Of a stretch of DNA of 64,000 nucleotides, positions 18,525-28,093 are shown piece after piece. Under the pieces are notes generated by a model. That model saw nothing but the letters and a program-made list of their open reading frames with translations. It had not been told where the DNA came from and did not search any database. The position numbers and the translations under genes were made by a program. The stretch is from Xanthomonas fragariae. GTDB taxonomy: Bacteria; Pseudomonadota; Gammaproteobacteria; Xanthomonadales; Xanthomonadaceae. The DNA is taken from positions 496,001 through 560,000 of the forward strand of contig NZ_CP071955.1 of assembly GCF_017603965.1 (NCBI RefSeq), written 5' to 3'. The first letter of the stretch is position 1, and each line of letters starts with the position of its first letter.

Positions 18525-19862
18525 ATGAATGCACCGGTGTTGAAGTTCGCTCGCTGGCCGCTGTCGTTGATGGCTGTCGCCGTTCTCGCCGCGTGCGGCG
18601 ATACCGCCACGCTGGCCATCGAACAGGACACCGGGCCAAATCCGCAATTGCCCAAGCCGGTCAAACGTCTGATCCCTACTGTCAAGGTGGCGCCGGTCAA
18701 GCGCTGGGCCGCAAACGCCAAGCCCATCGCTGCCGATGATCTGCAGGTCAACGCTTTTGCCCTCGACCTGGATCACCCGCGCTGGCTGTATGTGCTGCCC
18801 AATGGCGATGTATTGGTGGCCGAGACCGCCGAGCCGCCGAAGCCGGAAGGTGCCGAAGGCGACAGCGGTCTGCGCAAGAAAGTGCAGGGCGCGATGATGA
18901 AAAAGGCCGGCGCCGTGGTGCCCAGCGCCAACCGCATCACCTTGTTGCGCGATGTCGATGGCGACGGCGCTGCCGAGGTGCGCACGCAATTCATCAGCGG
19001 CCTGTTTTCACCGTTCGGCATGGCGCTGGTCGGTGATCGTTTCTATGTCGCCAATGCCGATGCGCTGGTGAGCTTTCCCTACAAGCCCGGCGATACGCAT
19101 ATCACCGCCAAGCCGACGCTTGTGGCCAATCTGCCCGGTGGCCTCAACCATCATTGGACCAAGTCGCTGCTGGCCAGCCCGGACGGCAGCAAGCTGTACG
19201 TGGGCGTCGGCTCCAACAGCAACGTGGCCGAGAACGGCATGGAGGCCGAACTCAACCGTGCGGCGATCCTGGAAATCGACCCGGCCATCGGCAGCAGCCG
19301 CGTATTCGCCAGCGGCTTGCGCAATCCGGTTGGCACTGCATGGGAGCCGCAGAGTAAATCGTTGTGGGTGGTGGTCAACGAGCGCGATGAAATCGGCAGC
19401 GACCTGGTGCCGGACTACCTGACCTCGGTGCGCGACGGCGGCTTTTACGGCTGGCCTTACAGCTATTACGGCCAGCACGTGGACGAGCGGGTCGAGCCGC
19501 AAAACGCCGAGCTGGTGGCCAAGGCGATCAAGCCCGATTACGCGCTGGGCCCCCACACCGCCTCGCTCGGTTTGACGTTCGCCAGAGGCAGCTTGCTGCC
19601 GGAACGTTTCCGCCAGGGCGCCTTTATCGGCCAGCACGGCTCATGGAATCGCGATCCGCCCAGCGGCTACAAAGTGCTCTTCGTACCGTTCGTCGATGGC
19701 AAGCCCAGCGGTACGCCGATCACGGTACTTGATGGATTTCTGGATGCCGAAGGCAATGCCCAGGGGCGTCCGGTAGGCGTCTGGCCTGACAACAGCGGCG
19801 CTCTTCTGGTAGCCGATGACGTCGGCAATGTGATCTGGCGCGTGACGCCTAAAACGCGCTGA
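18525..19862 (+). CDS. Sorbosone-dehydrogenase-like (GSDH fold) lipoprotein
   Basis: The 445-aa protein has a lipoprotein signal (AVAVLAAC, lipid Cys24). A six-bladed propeller of the soluble glucose/sorbosone dehydrogenase type follows: SANRITLLRDVDGDG, LNHHWTKSLLASPDG, SGLRNPVGTAWEP, RDGGFYGWPYSYYG and GRPVGVW. It is probably PQQ-dependent, acting on sugars or aldoses in the periplasm; the exact substrate cannot be told. ATG 18525 has AGGA upstream. Confidence 0.85.
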   Translation: MNAPVLKFARWPLSLMAVAVLAACGDTATLAIEQDTGPNPQLPKPVKRLIPTVKVAPVKRWAANAKPIAADDLQVNAFALDLDHPRWLYVLPNGDVLVAETAEPPKPEGAEGDSGLRKKVQGAMMKKAGAVVPSANRITLLRDVDGDGAAEVRTQFISGLFSPFGMALVGDRFYVANADALVSFPYKPGDTHITAKPTLVANLPGGLNHHWTKSLLASPDGSKLYVGVGSNSNVAENGMEAELNRAAILEIDPAIGSSRVFASGLRNPVGTAWEPQSKSLWVVVNERDEIGSDLVPDYLTSVRDGGFYGWPYSYYGQHVDERVEPQNAELVAKAIKPDYALGPHTASLGLTFARGSLLPERFRQGAFIGQHGSWNRDPPSGYKVLFVPFVDGKPSGTPITVLDGFLDAEGNAQGRPVGVWPDNSGALLVADDVGNVIWRVTPKTR

Positions 19863-20019
19863 GCGCGGCTGGCACACGCACTGGGCAAGTGTGTCCAGTG
19901 AGTTTGAGCGAGGTTGCCGATGAGAGCTCAGGACTGCGATGCGTGCCTGCTGCGAGCGTTCATCGGCTGGATCGCGTAGCAGACGCGTCACTCGCTGAAG
20001 GCACGCATGCGAACAACCA

Positions 20020-20046
20020 GAAACCGGGCGTATACCCGGTTTTTTC
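20020..20046. terminator. Rho-independent terminator between convergent genes
   Basis: AAACCGGG and CCCGGTTT flank a short loop and are followed by a T tract (plus strand); an A tract on the other side lets it serve the minus strand as well. Confidence 0.75.
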
Positions 20047-20084
20047 GCATACGTCGCTTATGTGCGTCTGTTGAGGCAAGCGAA

Positions 20085-20345
20085 TCAACGCGGCGCCTCT
20101 GGCGATGCGCTGAAGCGGCGTGCATATCCGCGCTCTTCGGTAATGCGGCTGATATCGTCGTCGGCCATTTCCGGTGCGCCGTAGACCGCGTAGGCCACGC
20201 TGCCGTCTTCGCGTTCGCCCACCTGATGCAGGCGGTAGCGGGGCCGGCCGGCGCCGGTGTTTTCGGGGTAGTGCATCGGTGGCGGCGTGTCGTCCAGATC
20301 CATTTCGCTGTTATCGACAACTCCACCTACGAATAGGGCTCGCAT
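20085..20345 (-). CDS. Small hypothetical protein
   Basis: The 86-aa soluble protein reads RALFVGGVVDNSEMDLDDTP, then YRLHQVGEREDGSVAYAVYG and ERGYARRF. A good ribosome site (GGAGAG) precedes ATG 20345, and a terminator follows the gene. No family recognised. Confidence 0.65.
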   Translation of the reverse strand: MRALFVGGVVDNSEMDLDDTPPPMHYPENTGAGRPRYRLHQVGEREDGSVAYAVYGAPEMADDDISRITEERGYARRFSASPEAPR

Positions 20346-20542
20346 CGCGTCTCTCCGGTGTGGGGGCTAATTGCAGCCTAGGTGGGCGGATGTTGCATAC
20401 GCATCAATAGTTCGTATAGGCATTGGAAGGCATGCGGCTGGAATCCCTACAGTCGACAAACCCTTACCTTTCCTTTGGCGGCGCGGCGGGCAACCGGCAG
20501 CGGTCCCTTACAATGGCGGCCTGTTCCCGACCTGACGATCCG

Positions 20543-21610
20543 ATGGCTGGCCCGCACGATGCCCCGCTTCAAGCACTGTTCTTGCCCTTCGCCGAAGGCG
20601 TGCTGCCATGGCCCCAGCGGCCGGTGCTGTTCCTGCGCGCGCGCGACGGTTTCCCGCTGCGCGAGCGGGCAGCTGCCGACACGCTGACCTGTGAGCAGAG
20701 CTTTCGCCCATTCGCCGAGGTGCTGGAGCGCAGCGGTTGGACCGTGCGCGAAGAGAGCGAGATCGAGGCCGACAGCACGCGCTACGCGTTGGTGCTGGTG
20801 TTGCCGCCGCGTCAGCGCGAAGAAGCGCGTGCGCTGCTTGCGCGTGCAGTGGCGCTGACCGCGCCGGGTGGCCGGGTGGTCGCCTGCCAGTCCAACAACG
20901 AGGGCGCGCGCTCAGGCGAAGCCGATCTGCGCCAGCTCACCGGCCTGGCCGGCAGCCTGACCAAGCATCACTGCCGCACCTATTGGAGTCCGCAGCTACC
21001 TGCCGACACCGATGTCGCGCTGCAGGCGCGCTGGGCGATGCTGGATGCGCCACGCAAGATTCTGGATGGGCGCTTCATCAGCCGCCCCGGCGTGTTTGCC
21101 TGGGACCGCATCGATCCTGCATCCGCCTTGCTCGTCGAGCATCTGCCGGCCACGCTGGCCGGGCATGGCGCCGATCTGGGCGCAGGCTTCGGCTATCTGT
21201 CGGCCGAAGTGCTGGCACGCTGCCCCAAGATCACTGCGCTGGATCTGTATGAGGCCGAGTCGCGTGCGTTGACGCTTGCGCAGCGCAATCTGCAGGACAT
21301 CGCGCATCCGGCGCAGCTGCAATACCACTGGCGCGACGTCACCGCCGGCCTGGTGGCGCAGTACGACTTCATCGTCAGCAATCCGCCGTTCCACACGCCC
21401 TCGCGTGCGGACCGCCCGGATATCGGTCAACGCTTCATTTCCGCGGCTGCGCAGGCGTTGCGTCCGGGAGGGCAGTTGTTGTTGGTTGCTAATCGGCATC
21501 TGCCTTACGAACACGTGCTCAACGAACGTTTCGGCCAGGTGCGTGTAGCCGCCGAGCGCGACGGTTTCAAGCTGATCTTTGCCATCCGCGGCCGTGGAGC
21601 GCACGCATGA
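20543..21610 (+). CDS. RsmC-like class I SAM-dependent methyltransferase
   Basis: The 355-aa protein has the two-domain layout of RsmC/RlmG rRNA guanine-N2 methyltransferases. The N-terminal part is a degenerate methyltransferase fold. The C-terminal catalytic part has LGAGFGYLSAEVLAR (SAM site) and the catalytic motif SNPPFHTPSRADRPDIGQ. The 16S G1207 target is likely by family, not proven. ATG 20543 is favoured; an in-frame ATG at 20513 is possible. It overlaps the next gene by 4 bp (ATGA). Confidence 0.85.
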   Translation: MAGPHDAPLQALFLPFAEGVLPWPQRPVLFLRARDGFPLRERAAADTLTCEQSFRPFAEVLERSGWTVREESEIEADSTRYALVLVLPPRQREEARALLARAVALTAPGGRVVACQSNNEGARSGEADLRQLTGLAGSLTKHHCRTYWSPQLPADTDVALQARWAMLDAPRKILDGRFISRPGVFAWDRIDPASALLVEHLPATLAGHGADLGAGFGYLSAEVLARCPKITALDLYEAESRALTLAQRNLQDIAHPAQLQYHWRDVTAGLVAQYDFIVSNPPFHTPSRADRPDIGQRFISAAAQALRPGGQLLLVANRHLPYEHVLNERFGQVRVAAERDGFKLIFAIRGRGAHA

Positions 21611-22317
21611 AGTTGGTCAAGCACATTGCCAATCTCGGCTATGGCAGCCGTAAGCAGGTCACCCAGCTGTTCCGCCAGGGCGCAGTCACCGATGTGCAGG
21701 GTGAGGTGTTGTATGCCGACGACCAGATGGAGCACGACGCGATCCGCATCGACGGCGAGCCACTCGATCCGCCACCGGGTTTTAGCCTGCTGCTGCACAA
21801 ACCCAGTGGCTACACCTGCTCGACCAAGGACACCGGCAGGCTGATCTACGAACTGCTGCCGACGCGCTTCCGTTCGCGTGCGCCGGTGCTGGCGCCGGTG
21901 GGGCGGCTGGATCGCCAGACCAGCGGCATGCTGTTGATGACCGACGACGGCGCGCTGTTGCACCGGATCATTTCGCCCAAATCCGCACTTGAAAAGGTCT
22001 ATGAGATCACGCTGGCCGACGATTTGCGTGGCGATGAAGCCGCGCTGTTTTCCAGCGGCACGCTGTTGCTGGAAGGCGAAACCAAACCGCTGCTGCCGGC
22101 CGAACTGGAAGTGCTCGGCCCACGTCAGGCACGCTTGACCCTGCACGAGGGCCGCTACCATCAGGTGCGGCGTATGTTCGCTGCCGCCGGCAATCATGTG
22201 GCGGCGCTGCACCGCAGCCGGATCGGAGGGCTATCGCTGGATGCGCTGCCATCGGGGCATTGGCGCGCGTTGGAAGCGAGCGATCTGGAAGTGTTGTTCG
22301 GGCTGTCTATCTTCTGA
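21607..22317 (+). CDS. rsuA: RsuA-family rRNA pseudouridine synthase
   Basis: The 236-aa protein has an N-terminal S4 domain (KLVKHIANLGYGSRKQVTQL) and the catalytic motif GRLDRQTSGMLL with the essential Asp. It also has SPKSALEKVYEI and HEGRYHQVRRMFAA. It should convert a uridine, probably 16S U516, to pseudouridine. It is translationally coupled to the methyltransferase, giving a two-gene rRNA modification operon. Confidence 0.92.
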   Translation: MKLVKHIANLGYGSRKQVTQLFRQGAVTDVQGEVLYADDQMEHDAIRIDGEPLDPPPGFSLLLHKPSGYTCSTKDTGRLIYELLPTRFRSRAPVLAPVGRLDRQTSGMLLMTDDGALLHRIISPKSALEKVYEITLADDLRGDEAALFSSGTLLLEGETKPLLPAELEVLGPRQARLTLHEGRYHQVRRMFAAAGNHVAALHRSRIGGLSLDALPSGHWRALEASDLEVLFGLSIF

Positions 22318-22347
22318 AGATCGGTCCGTAGAGCATGTATTTTTGAT

Positions 22348-22495
22348 TAAGAGCGGCTAACAAAACGTAGCGAGCAGTCGTCAGGTGGGTGCTCACGGCG
22401 CGGAGGAACCGAAGTGTAGGCGTGGTACATGCCGATTCCGAGCACCGGCCGCGCCCGCCTGGCGGTGAGCGCAGTCGTTTTGTTAGCCGCTCTTA
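22348..22495 (-). mobile_element. MITE-like element, copy B
   Basis: A 142-bp core (22351-22492) is inverted relative to copy A, with perfect ends GAGCGGCTAACAAAACG and inverse. Flanks are TAA and TTA. It lies 30 bp past the rsuA stop. Confidence 0.85.
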
Positions 22496-22831
22496 ATATA
22501 AAGATTGGTGCGCCATCGACATGCGGATGATTCATTCCAGTCGCCCACCCAGTTGTTTTAAGTCGACCCAACCTCGGGGCTTCTACAAAAAATGCTTCAG
22601 ACGTATTGCATTTTGCGCGACATCCCGCCATCGACGATGAAGTTCTGCCTGGTCACAACGCCGGACAACTGCGACAACAGCAAGTAGACCGCCGACCTGC
22701 GCGATGGCAATCGGTCGCTGCCGATTGCGCTGTACTGGCTGCATCGTCTGGCCGCGATAGCCAATGTCAGCAAGCGCGCCGATTGCGGCTACCACACGTT
22801 GCGTGTATCCGCGAGACGTGCCTGCGGTGGC
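22496..22831. other. Intergenic region with possible gene debris
   Basis: A plus-strand stretch around 22690-22760 reads LRDGNRSLPIALYWLHRLAA, which looks protein-like but is cut by stops on both sides. No family recognised. Confidence 0.3.
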
Positions 22832-23392
22832 TCAGTGTTCGCCCCCGTTCAACACACGGTCCCAGCCATCGCGCCCCAGGCGTTCCAGCGTCTCGATATT
22901 ACGCTCGACGATGACATCCGGATCCGGAAACGCTGCCACCGCGCGCTCCACGCTGTCTTCGCGCAACAAGTGCAGGGTAGGGAAGGGTGAGCGATTGGTG
23001 AAGTTAGCCGCATCGTCCAGAGCCGCGCCTGCAAACTGATAATCCGGATGGAAACTGGCTACCTGCAATACGCCTTGCAGATCCAGTGCTTCCACCGCCG
23101 CATCGGCGTTGTCTAGGAAGTCGTTGTAGTCCAGGAAATCGGTGAGCACGTCCGGATGCACGATCAAGGTGGTGTCGATCTGCTCGGCCGGAGTATCGCG
23201 CAGCAGCACCAGTTCTTCGGCCAATTGCTCCAGCAATGCCTCCGGCGTGCTGGCATCGCTGAGCACCAGCCGCACCTGGTCCTTGACGTAAACCGCCTTC
23301 GCGAACGGGCACAGGTTCAAACCGATCACCGCGCGCTCGATCCACTTGCAGGTGGCGGTCAACGGATCGGGCGTGGCAGGCGTGGACGTCAT
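22832..23392 (-). CDS. DUF1415 family protein
   Basis: The 186-aa protein contains the conserved start region WIERAVIGLNLCPFAKAVYV. LIVHPDVLTDFLDYNDFL, VASFHPDYQFAG and NRSPFPTLHLLREDSVERAV also match DUF1415. The function is unknown; the conserved Cys-Pro-Phe and His residues suggest a metal or redox role. ATG 23392 gives the usual family length. Confidence 0.9.
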   Translation of the reverse strand: MTSTPATPDPLTATCKWIERAVIGLNLCPFAKAVYVKDQVRLVLSDASTPEALLEQLAEELVLLRDTPAEQIDTTLIVHPDVLTDFLDYNDFLDNADAAVEALDLQGVLQVASFHPDYQFAGAALDDAANFTNRSPFPTLHLLREDSVERAVAAFPDPDVIVERNIETLERLGRDGWDRVLNGGEH

Positions 23393-23564
23393 CGTGGCGG
23401 CGGCGTGATGGCACGCCAGTGTATGCGATCGGTGCCCGCTTAGCCGGGAGGGTGCTGCGCGGTTGTCTGTCTTGCAGCAAGCGCAACCGTCTGGTCGTGC
23501 CCAGCGCAAACAACGTAGCTCGGCCCAGGCACGCTATCGGCACATCCTGTTACCGACCTGTACG

Positions 23565-24196
23565 TTACCGGCGAGCGTGGCGCCAGCAACCACCGTGCCG
23601 CCCACCTGCGCGCAAGAAGCCGATGGATGTTTGCGCTAATTCGCCCGCCAGCAGCGTCTTATGCGGCGAACCGATCGCATGCGCACCGATGTCGAAGGCA
23701 ACCGCCAGTTTGCGTGCAGGCGCGGTGCCAGGTGCATCGAACATGCGCAGCATCGCCGGCACAGATTGCGCGCCGCGTTGCCCGGTTTGAGCGCAGTAGC
23801 GTGCATGGTCGGCGTGCTGTTTGAAGATGCCTAACAACTCGTGCGCATGGATCGGGTTGGACAGATAACCCGCCGGTGCAGTTAGCAACATCAGCACGAA
23901 GGTGCTTAGCAACACCGGGAACGTGGCTTTTTGCCCGTCGCGGGCGACTGCTGCGATGGTGATGAACGGCAGAAACGCGTTCAACGACATCAGCAGGATG
24001 AAAGCCAGATAGGTCTGGATGCCGATAACAGCAAGTTCATCGCGACGCAGAGGCTGTATTCCAGCAGCGATTCGAACAGCAGCACGAACCTGTCGTTACG
24101 CAGCTGCTTGGCCGCCCAAATCATGCTGGTCGCTGCGCGGTTGGATGCACCACGCATCGGGGTGTGCGTCGCCGAGAGGGCGCGCACGTCGGTCAT
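23565..24196 (-). pseudogene. Frameshifted membrane-protein gene
   Basis: From ATG 24196 the frame reads MTDVRALSATHTPMRG, then FVLLFESLLEYSLCVAMNLL, and is lost near 24025. The continuation VIGIQTYLAFILLMSLNAFL and FPVLLSTFVLMLLTAPAGYL is in another frame, so one base appears to be missing. The 3' end (GGRHGGCWRHARR) may hide a second shift, as the alternative frame reads VGGTVVAGATLAGNV. Two or more membrane segments are visible. An IS sits 14 bp upstream of the start, so the promoter is also lost. Confidence 0.65.
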
Positions 24197-24209
24197 GCTT
24201 GACCAGTAA

Positions 24210-25075
24210 GAGCGGCTAACAAAACCCAGGAAGAAGCCGTAAGCAGATGATGGAGCATGCAAGCGAGAGCAACGCCAAGTGGAGATCGATGCGGCGTTCA
24301 AAGCGGATGCGCAGTTTGCCCAGGCCTGCGAACCAGGCATGCGTGCGCTCGACGACCCAGCGATGACGGCCCAACCGGTCGTTGCGCGCGATCCCCTTGC
24401 GTGCGATCCGCGCAATGATGCCGCGCTGCTTGAGGAAGGCGCGACAGCGGTCGATGTCGTAAGCCTTGTCGGCGTGCAATTTGTCTGGCCAACGTCGCGG
24501 GCGCCCTGGTTTGCCACCAATTGGCGGCAAGGCGTCGATCAACTCCTCGAACACGACCGAGTCGTGCCGATTGGCGCCGGTGACGCACACTGCCAAGGGC
24601 ACGCCGTTGCGGTCCACGATCAGATGCCGTTTGCTGCCGAGTTTGCCGCGATCGGTCGGGTTTGGCCCGGTGTAGGCGCCCCCCGGGGGGAGGCCACACT
24701 GGCGGCGTCCAGACTGGCTCGGCTCAGATCCAGCCTCTGGGCGCGACGCAGCTCGGTCAGCAACACCTGATGCAGACGATGCCACACACCGGCGGCTTGC
24801 CAATCACGCAACCGGCGCCAGCAGGTCATGCCGCTGCCATAGCCCAGCTCCATAGGCAGGTCTTCCCATGGCACGCCCGTGCGCAGGACATAGACGATGC
24901 CGTTGAGGGCTTGCTGATCACTGATACGCGGCCGTCCACCTTTGGGCGAACGCTTCACTTGGGGAATCAGCGGCTCGATGCGCTTCCACAGCGCAATGGG
25001 GATCTCTTTGCGACGTGTCATGTCCGCAATTTTGCCACCGGCGAGACAAGATTCAAGGGGTTTTGTTAGACGCTC
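24210..25075 (-). mobile_element. IS5-family insertion sequence (IS427 type)
   Basis: This 866-bp element has 17-bp terminal inverted repeats GAGCGGCTAACAAAACC and its inverse with one mismatch. It is flanked by TAA direct repeats (24207-24209 and 25076-25078), the TNA type expected for this group. It encodes a transposase split over two overlapping frames. Its ends match the five MITE copies, so it is a candidate source of transposase for them. Confidence 0.9.
24216..25021 (-). CDS. IS5-family (IS427 type) transposase, two frames joined by -1 frameshift
   Basis: OrfA starts at ATG 25021 (MTRRKEIPIALWKRIEPLIP, GRPRISDQQALNGIVYVLRT) and runs to the first DDE Asp region (SLDAASVASP). OrfB continues from GGAYTGPNPTDRGKLGSKRH through HADKAYD (second Asp) to RWVVERTHAWF (Glu). 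The frames meet at a CCCCCCGGGGGG tract (24679-24690), where a -1 slip joins VASP to PGGAYTG. This looks like programmed frameshifting, not decay. Confidence 0.82.
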
Positions 25076-25259
25076 TAAACCAGCGGCCGTGGCCACCGCA
25101 GTGAAGCGCCGCGCAAGTGTGGCGCCCAGTGGTCGCGGCTTACATCGTCACCCAGGTGGTCGCGGCCGCTACGTGTGCGTCGAGCGACGTGCATGCGCCA
25201 CTGCACCGCAACCCAGCGCGCGCGCACTACCGCCAATCACCGCACTCACGCAACCGCAC

Positions 25260-25745
25260 TCAGTCGCGGAAGTTGTCGAACTGCAGCGGCAGCTCGAAGT
25301 CGGCCTTCTTCAGCAGCGCCATCGCATCCTGCAGATCGTCGCGCTTCTTGCCGCTCACGCGCAGTTTGTCGCCATTGATCTGCGCTTCGACCTTAAGCTT
25401 GGCTTCCTTCAACTTGGCCACCAGCTGCTTGGCCTGCTTCTGCTCGATGCCTTGCTTGACGGTGACCTTCTGCCGCGCGCCGGCCAGATTGGTTTCCATA
25501 TCGCCGAACTCCAGGCAACGCACGTCGATACCACGTGCCAGCAGTCGTGCGCGCAGGATGTCGGTCATCTGCTTGACCTGGAAATCGCTGGGTGCGGACT
25601 GGTTGATCACCTTGCCGTCTTCGAGCTCGAACCTGGCCTCTACGCCCTTGAAATCGAAGCGCGTATCCAGCTCGCGGTTGGCCTGATCCACCGCATTGGT
25701 CAATTCGTGCTTGTCGACTTCGGACACCACGTCGAAGGAAGGCAT
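25260..25745 (-). CDS. yajQ: YajQ-family cyclic-di-GMP binding protein
   Basis: The 161-aa protein reads PSFDVVSEVDKHELTNAVDQ, FDFKGVEARFEL, SAPSDFQVKQMTDILRARL and DDLQDAMALLKK. It has the typical YajQ length and the two-domain ferredoxin-like fold. YajQ proteins bind c-di-GMP, and in Xanthomonas campestris a member controls virulence, so a signalling role is likely. ATG 25745 is the family start. Confidence 0.95.
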   Translation of the reverse strand: MPSFDVVSEVDKHELTNAVDQANRELDTRFDFKGVEARFELEDGKVINQSAPSDFQVKQMTDILRARLLARGIDVRCLEFGDMETNLAGARQKVTVKQGIEQKQAKQLVAKLKEAKLKVEAQINGDKLRVSGKKRDDLQDAMALLKKADFELPLQFDNFRD

Positions 25746-25910
25746 GCAACGCTCCTACTGTCTGAAAACAACCGTCATTCTAGGCCATCGTGCTCAACGC
25801 CATCGCGCCGTGAGCACGGTCGAACCAAGCATTGGCGGTCGGCGCGCAAGCGCAGCGATAATGCGCCATGCCCACCCGGTTGGGTACCGTTGCGAGACGG
25901 GCACGCCGGG

Positions 25911-26174
25911 TTGATCGCTGGCATGAGCTTGGCCGGTGCGCCGGGGCAGATCGCGCTGACCCAGGCGTTCCTGCGCGGCGAGGCGTCGATGATCGCGCCG
26001 CTGGAATACACCTGCCTGGTCTGGGTGATTGGCTGGGACTGGCTGCTGTGGCAGACCCTGCCCGACAACTGGGCCTGGACCGGCGCCGGCATCATCGTCG
26101 CCAGCGGGCTGTATTTGCTGCGCCGGGAGCGGATTCGGCGTGCCGACCGCCCGCCGCCATTGGATAGGCCGTGA
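25911..26174 (+). pseudogene. 3' fragment of an EamA/DMT transporter gene
   Basis: The frame encodes the last two to three helices of a drug/metabolite transporter ([57 protein letters not shown]). There is no start codon or N-terminal part. The rest of the gene is missing. Confidence 0.6.
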
Positions 26175-26226
26175 GGTCTGGATTCGGGATTGGCTGAAGC
26201 AAAGGCAAGGCGCTCTTGCCGTTGCG

Positions 26227-26357
26227 AATCCCCAATCCCCAATCCCCAATCCCCAATCCCCAATCCCCAATCCCCAATCCCCAATCCCCAATCCCCAATC
26301 CCCAATCCCCAATCCCCAATCCCCAATCCCCAATCCCCAATCCCCAATCCCCAATCC
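26227..26357 (+). repeat. Heptanucleotide tandem repeat (AATCCCC)n
   Basis: About 18-19 near-perfect copies of AATCCCC abut the left end of an IS701 element. Because 7 is not a multiple of 3, every frame yields the same periodic peptide on each strand, which makes false ORFs. Confidence 0.95.
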
Positions 26358-27813
26358 TACTGTGTCATAAATAGGTTATCCTGCAAGCAGTCTCTCCCAC
26401 GGCGGGATCGTGATGGCCGCAGTCAGCAACAAAGCGCGTTTCTCCGCTTATCTCGATGAACTCTCCGCCGCGAACTCTCCGCCGCGCTCGGTCATGCTGA
26501 CCGCACTGCGGGCCTGCGAGGCGATTGTAGTGCGTTGATGCTGCCTTTGGAGCGCAAGAGTGTTGAGCCCCTGGCTGCTCATCTGGATCCGCTTCGAACC
26601 AGGGCTCGCCATCAAGCCTTGCACCACTTCGTGGCCAAATCAGAGTGGTCCGATGCGGCCATGTTGGAGCGGGTTCGTCAGTACGTTTCGTCGCTGCTGG
26701 ATTTGAAAGACGAGGTGTACTGGATCGTGGGCGACACGGGTTTTCGCAAGAAGGGCAGGTATTCGGTCGGTGTGGCCTGATAGTACTGCGGCGAGATCGG
26801 CAAGCAGGACAATTGCCAGGTGGCCGTGAGCGTATCGTTGGCGACGCCGGCAGCGAGCATTCCGATCGCTTTCAGGCTGTATCTGCCTGAAGACTGGGCC
26901 AGCGATGCAGCACGCCGGGGAAAAGCGGGAATTCCCCACGAGATTGAGTTCGCGACCAAACCGCAGATCGCACTGGCGCAGATGAAAGCAGCCCATGCCA
27001 CGGGAGTGGCGCGCGGCACGGTGTTGGCCGATGCAGCCTATGGCAGCAATACGGCCTGGCGTGACGCGCTGGCTTGCCTGGAACTGAACTATGCGGTGGG
27101 AATCGTGTCGAGCGTGAAAGTCTGGCCGCCCGGACAAAGGCCCGAATCGCCGGCGGCGTGGAAAGGCCAAGGCCGACCTCCGGTTCGCCATCGTCGTACA
27201 GCCGACCATCAGCCACAGTCGGTGCAAGCGCTGGCGCTGTCGTTACCCTCCCGCGCCTTCAGGACAGTCGCGTGGCGGGAAGGCGGCAACGCACCGTTGT
27301 CGGGACGTTTCGCCGCCGTACGCGTACGTGCAGCACAAGGTGATCGCTTGCGTCAGGAGGAATGGCTGTTGATCGAATGGCCCAAAGGCCAAGACAGGCC
27401 GACCCGATACTTTCTGTCCAACCTGCCGGCAAACACGCCGCGCAAGGATCTGGTAAGGACGGTCAAGGCGCGCTGGCGGATTGAACGCGATTATCAGGAT
27501 CTGAAACAGGAATTTGGCCTGGATCACTACCAAGGCCGTGGCTGGCGGGGCTTCCATCATCACGCGAGGTTATGCATCGCTGCCTATGGGTACCTGGTTG
27601 CTGAACGCTTGCGCGGGGCGCATCAAAAAAACCCTCGGAATGCGCGGAATCTCCCTTACCCGAGAATTACCGACCGCGCGGCAAGGCAATCGCGCGCCCA
27701 GCGCCACGCGAGCGACTCGATCACGACGCTGCGCTGGACAATCGCCATGGACATCGCAGCGGCACTACTTGACGGGATGCCTCCGCATCTGCGGATTTAA
27801 TGACACAGTAGGA
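26355..27813 (+). mobile_element. IS701-family insertion sequence, copy 1
   Basis: This 1459-bp element has ends TCCTACTGTGTCA and TGACACAGTAGGA. The right flank is CTAG, the left flank is CCAA from the heptamer repeat, so the left junction may have been rearranged. The transposase gene inside is broken. Confidence 0.85.
26413..27800 (+). pseudogene. IS701-family transposase, frameshifted and with nonsense codon
   Basis: Starts MAAVSNKARFSAYLDELSAA. A 14-bp tandem duplication (GAACTCTCCGCCGC twice, about 26459-26486) shifts the frame. Later frames recover LPLERKSVEPLAAHLDPLRT and the family motif DTGFRKKG, then hit TGA after SVGVA (about 26780). The remainder to MDIAAALLDGMPPHLRI is intact. 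Copy 2 at 54975-56216 lacks the duplication. Confidence 0.85.
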
Positions 27814-28077
27814 CTAGGAGCCAGGAAGAGGAACAAGCGAAAGAGCCACTCCCCCTGCAACTGCGATTAGTGCCAACGTGCTTAGAGTTATCGAATAGAG
27901 CCGCCTAGAAAAACTGGGGTGGCGCTGAATAGCTCGAATGATGGCTATAGGAACCAATGCATAAAAAGCGCACAACGCAATGAAGTACCAATTGATTTGA
28001 TATGCGGAGCCTTTACCTAGCAAGTTTCCGACCTGAAATAAAACCACTCCGCCTGCAAGCGATAGAAAAGAGCGATC
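27814..28077 (-). pseudogene. Truncated duplicate of the 99-aa membrane gene
   Basis: The sequence is nearly identical to 29076-29335 (FLSLAGGVVLFQVGNLLGKG onward) but the natural start is missing. Upstream of 28077 the sequence jumps to the region next to tmk. An accidental TTG-started frame (LLRVTDRSF...) remains. It belongs to the left unit of a partly deleted tandem duplication. Confidence 0.75.
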
Positions 28078-28093
28078 AGTAACACGCAGCAAC

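Noticed and set aside
24216..25096. Calling the IS427-type transposase a pseudogene
   Set aside because: The frame change sits on a C6G6 slip site and both parts are intact, as expected for programmed frameshifting.
26227..26357. CRISPR-like array
   Set aside because: Repeats are contiguous with no spacers.
26190..26459. Frames encoding PNPQSPI or GIGDWGL repeats
   Set aside because: They arise from the 7-bp tandem repeat, which keeps all frames open.
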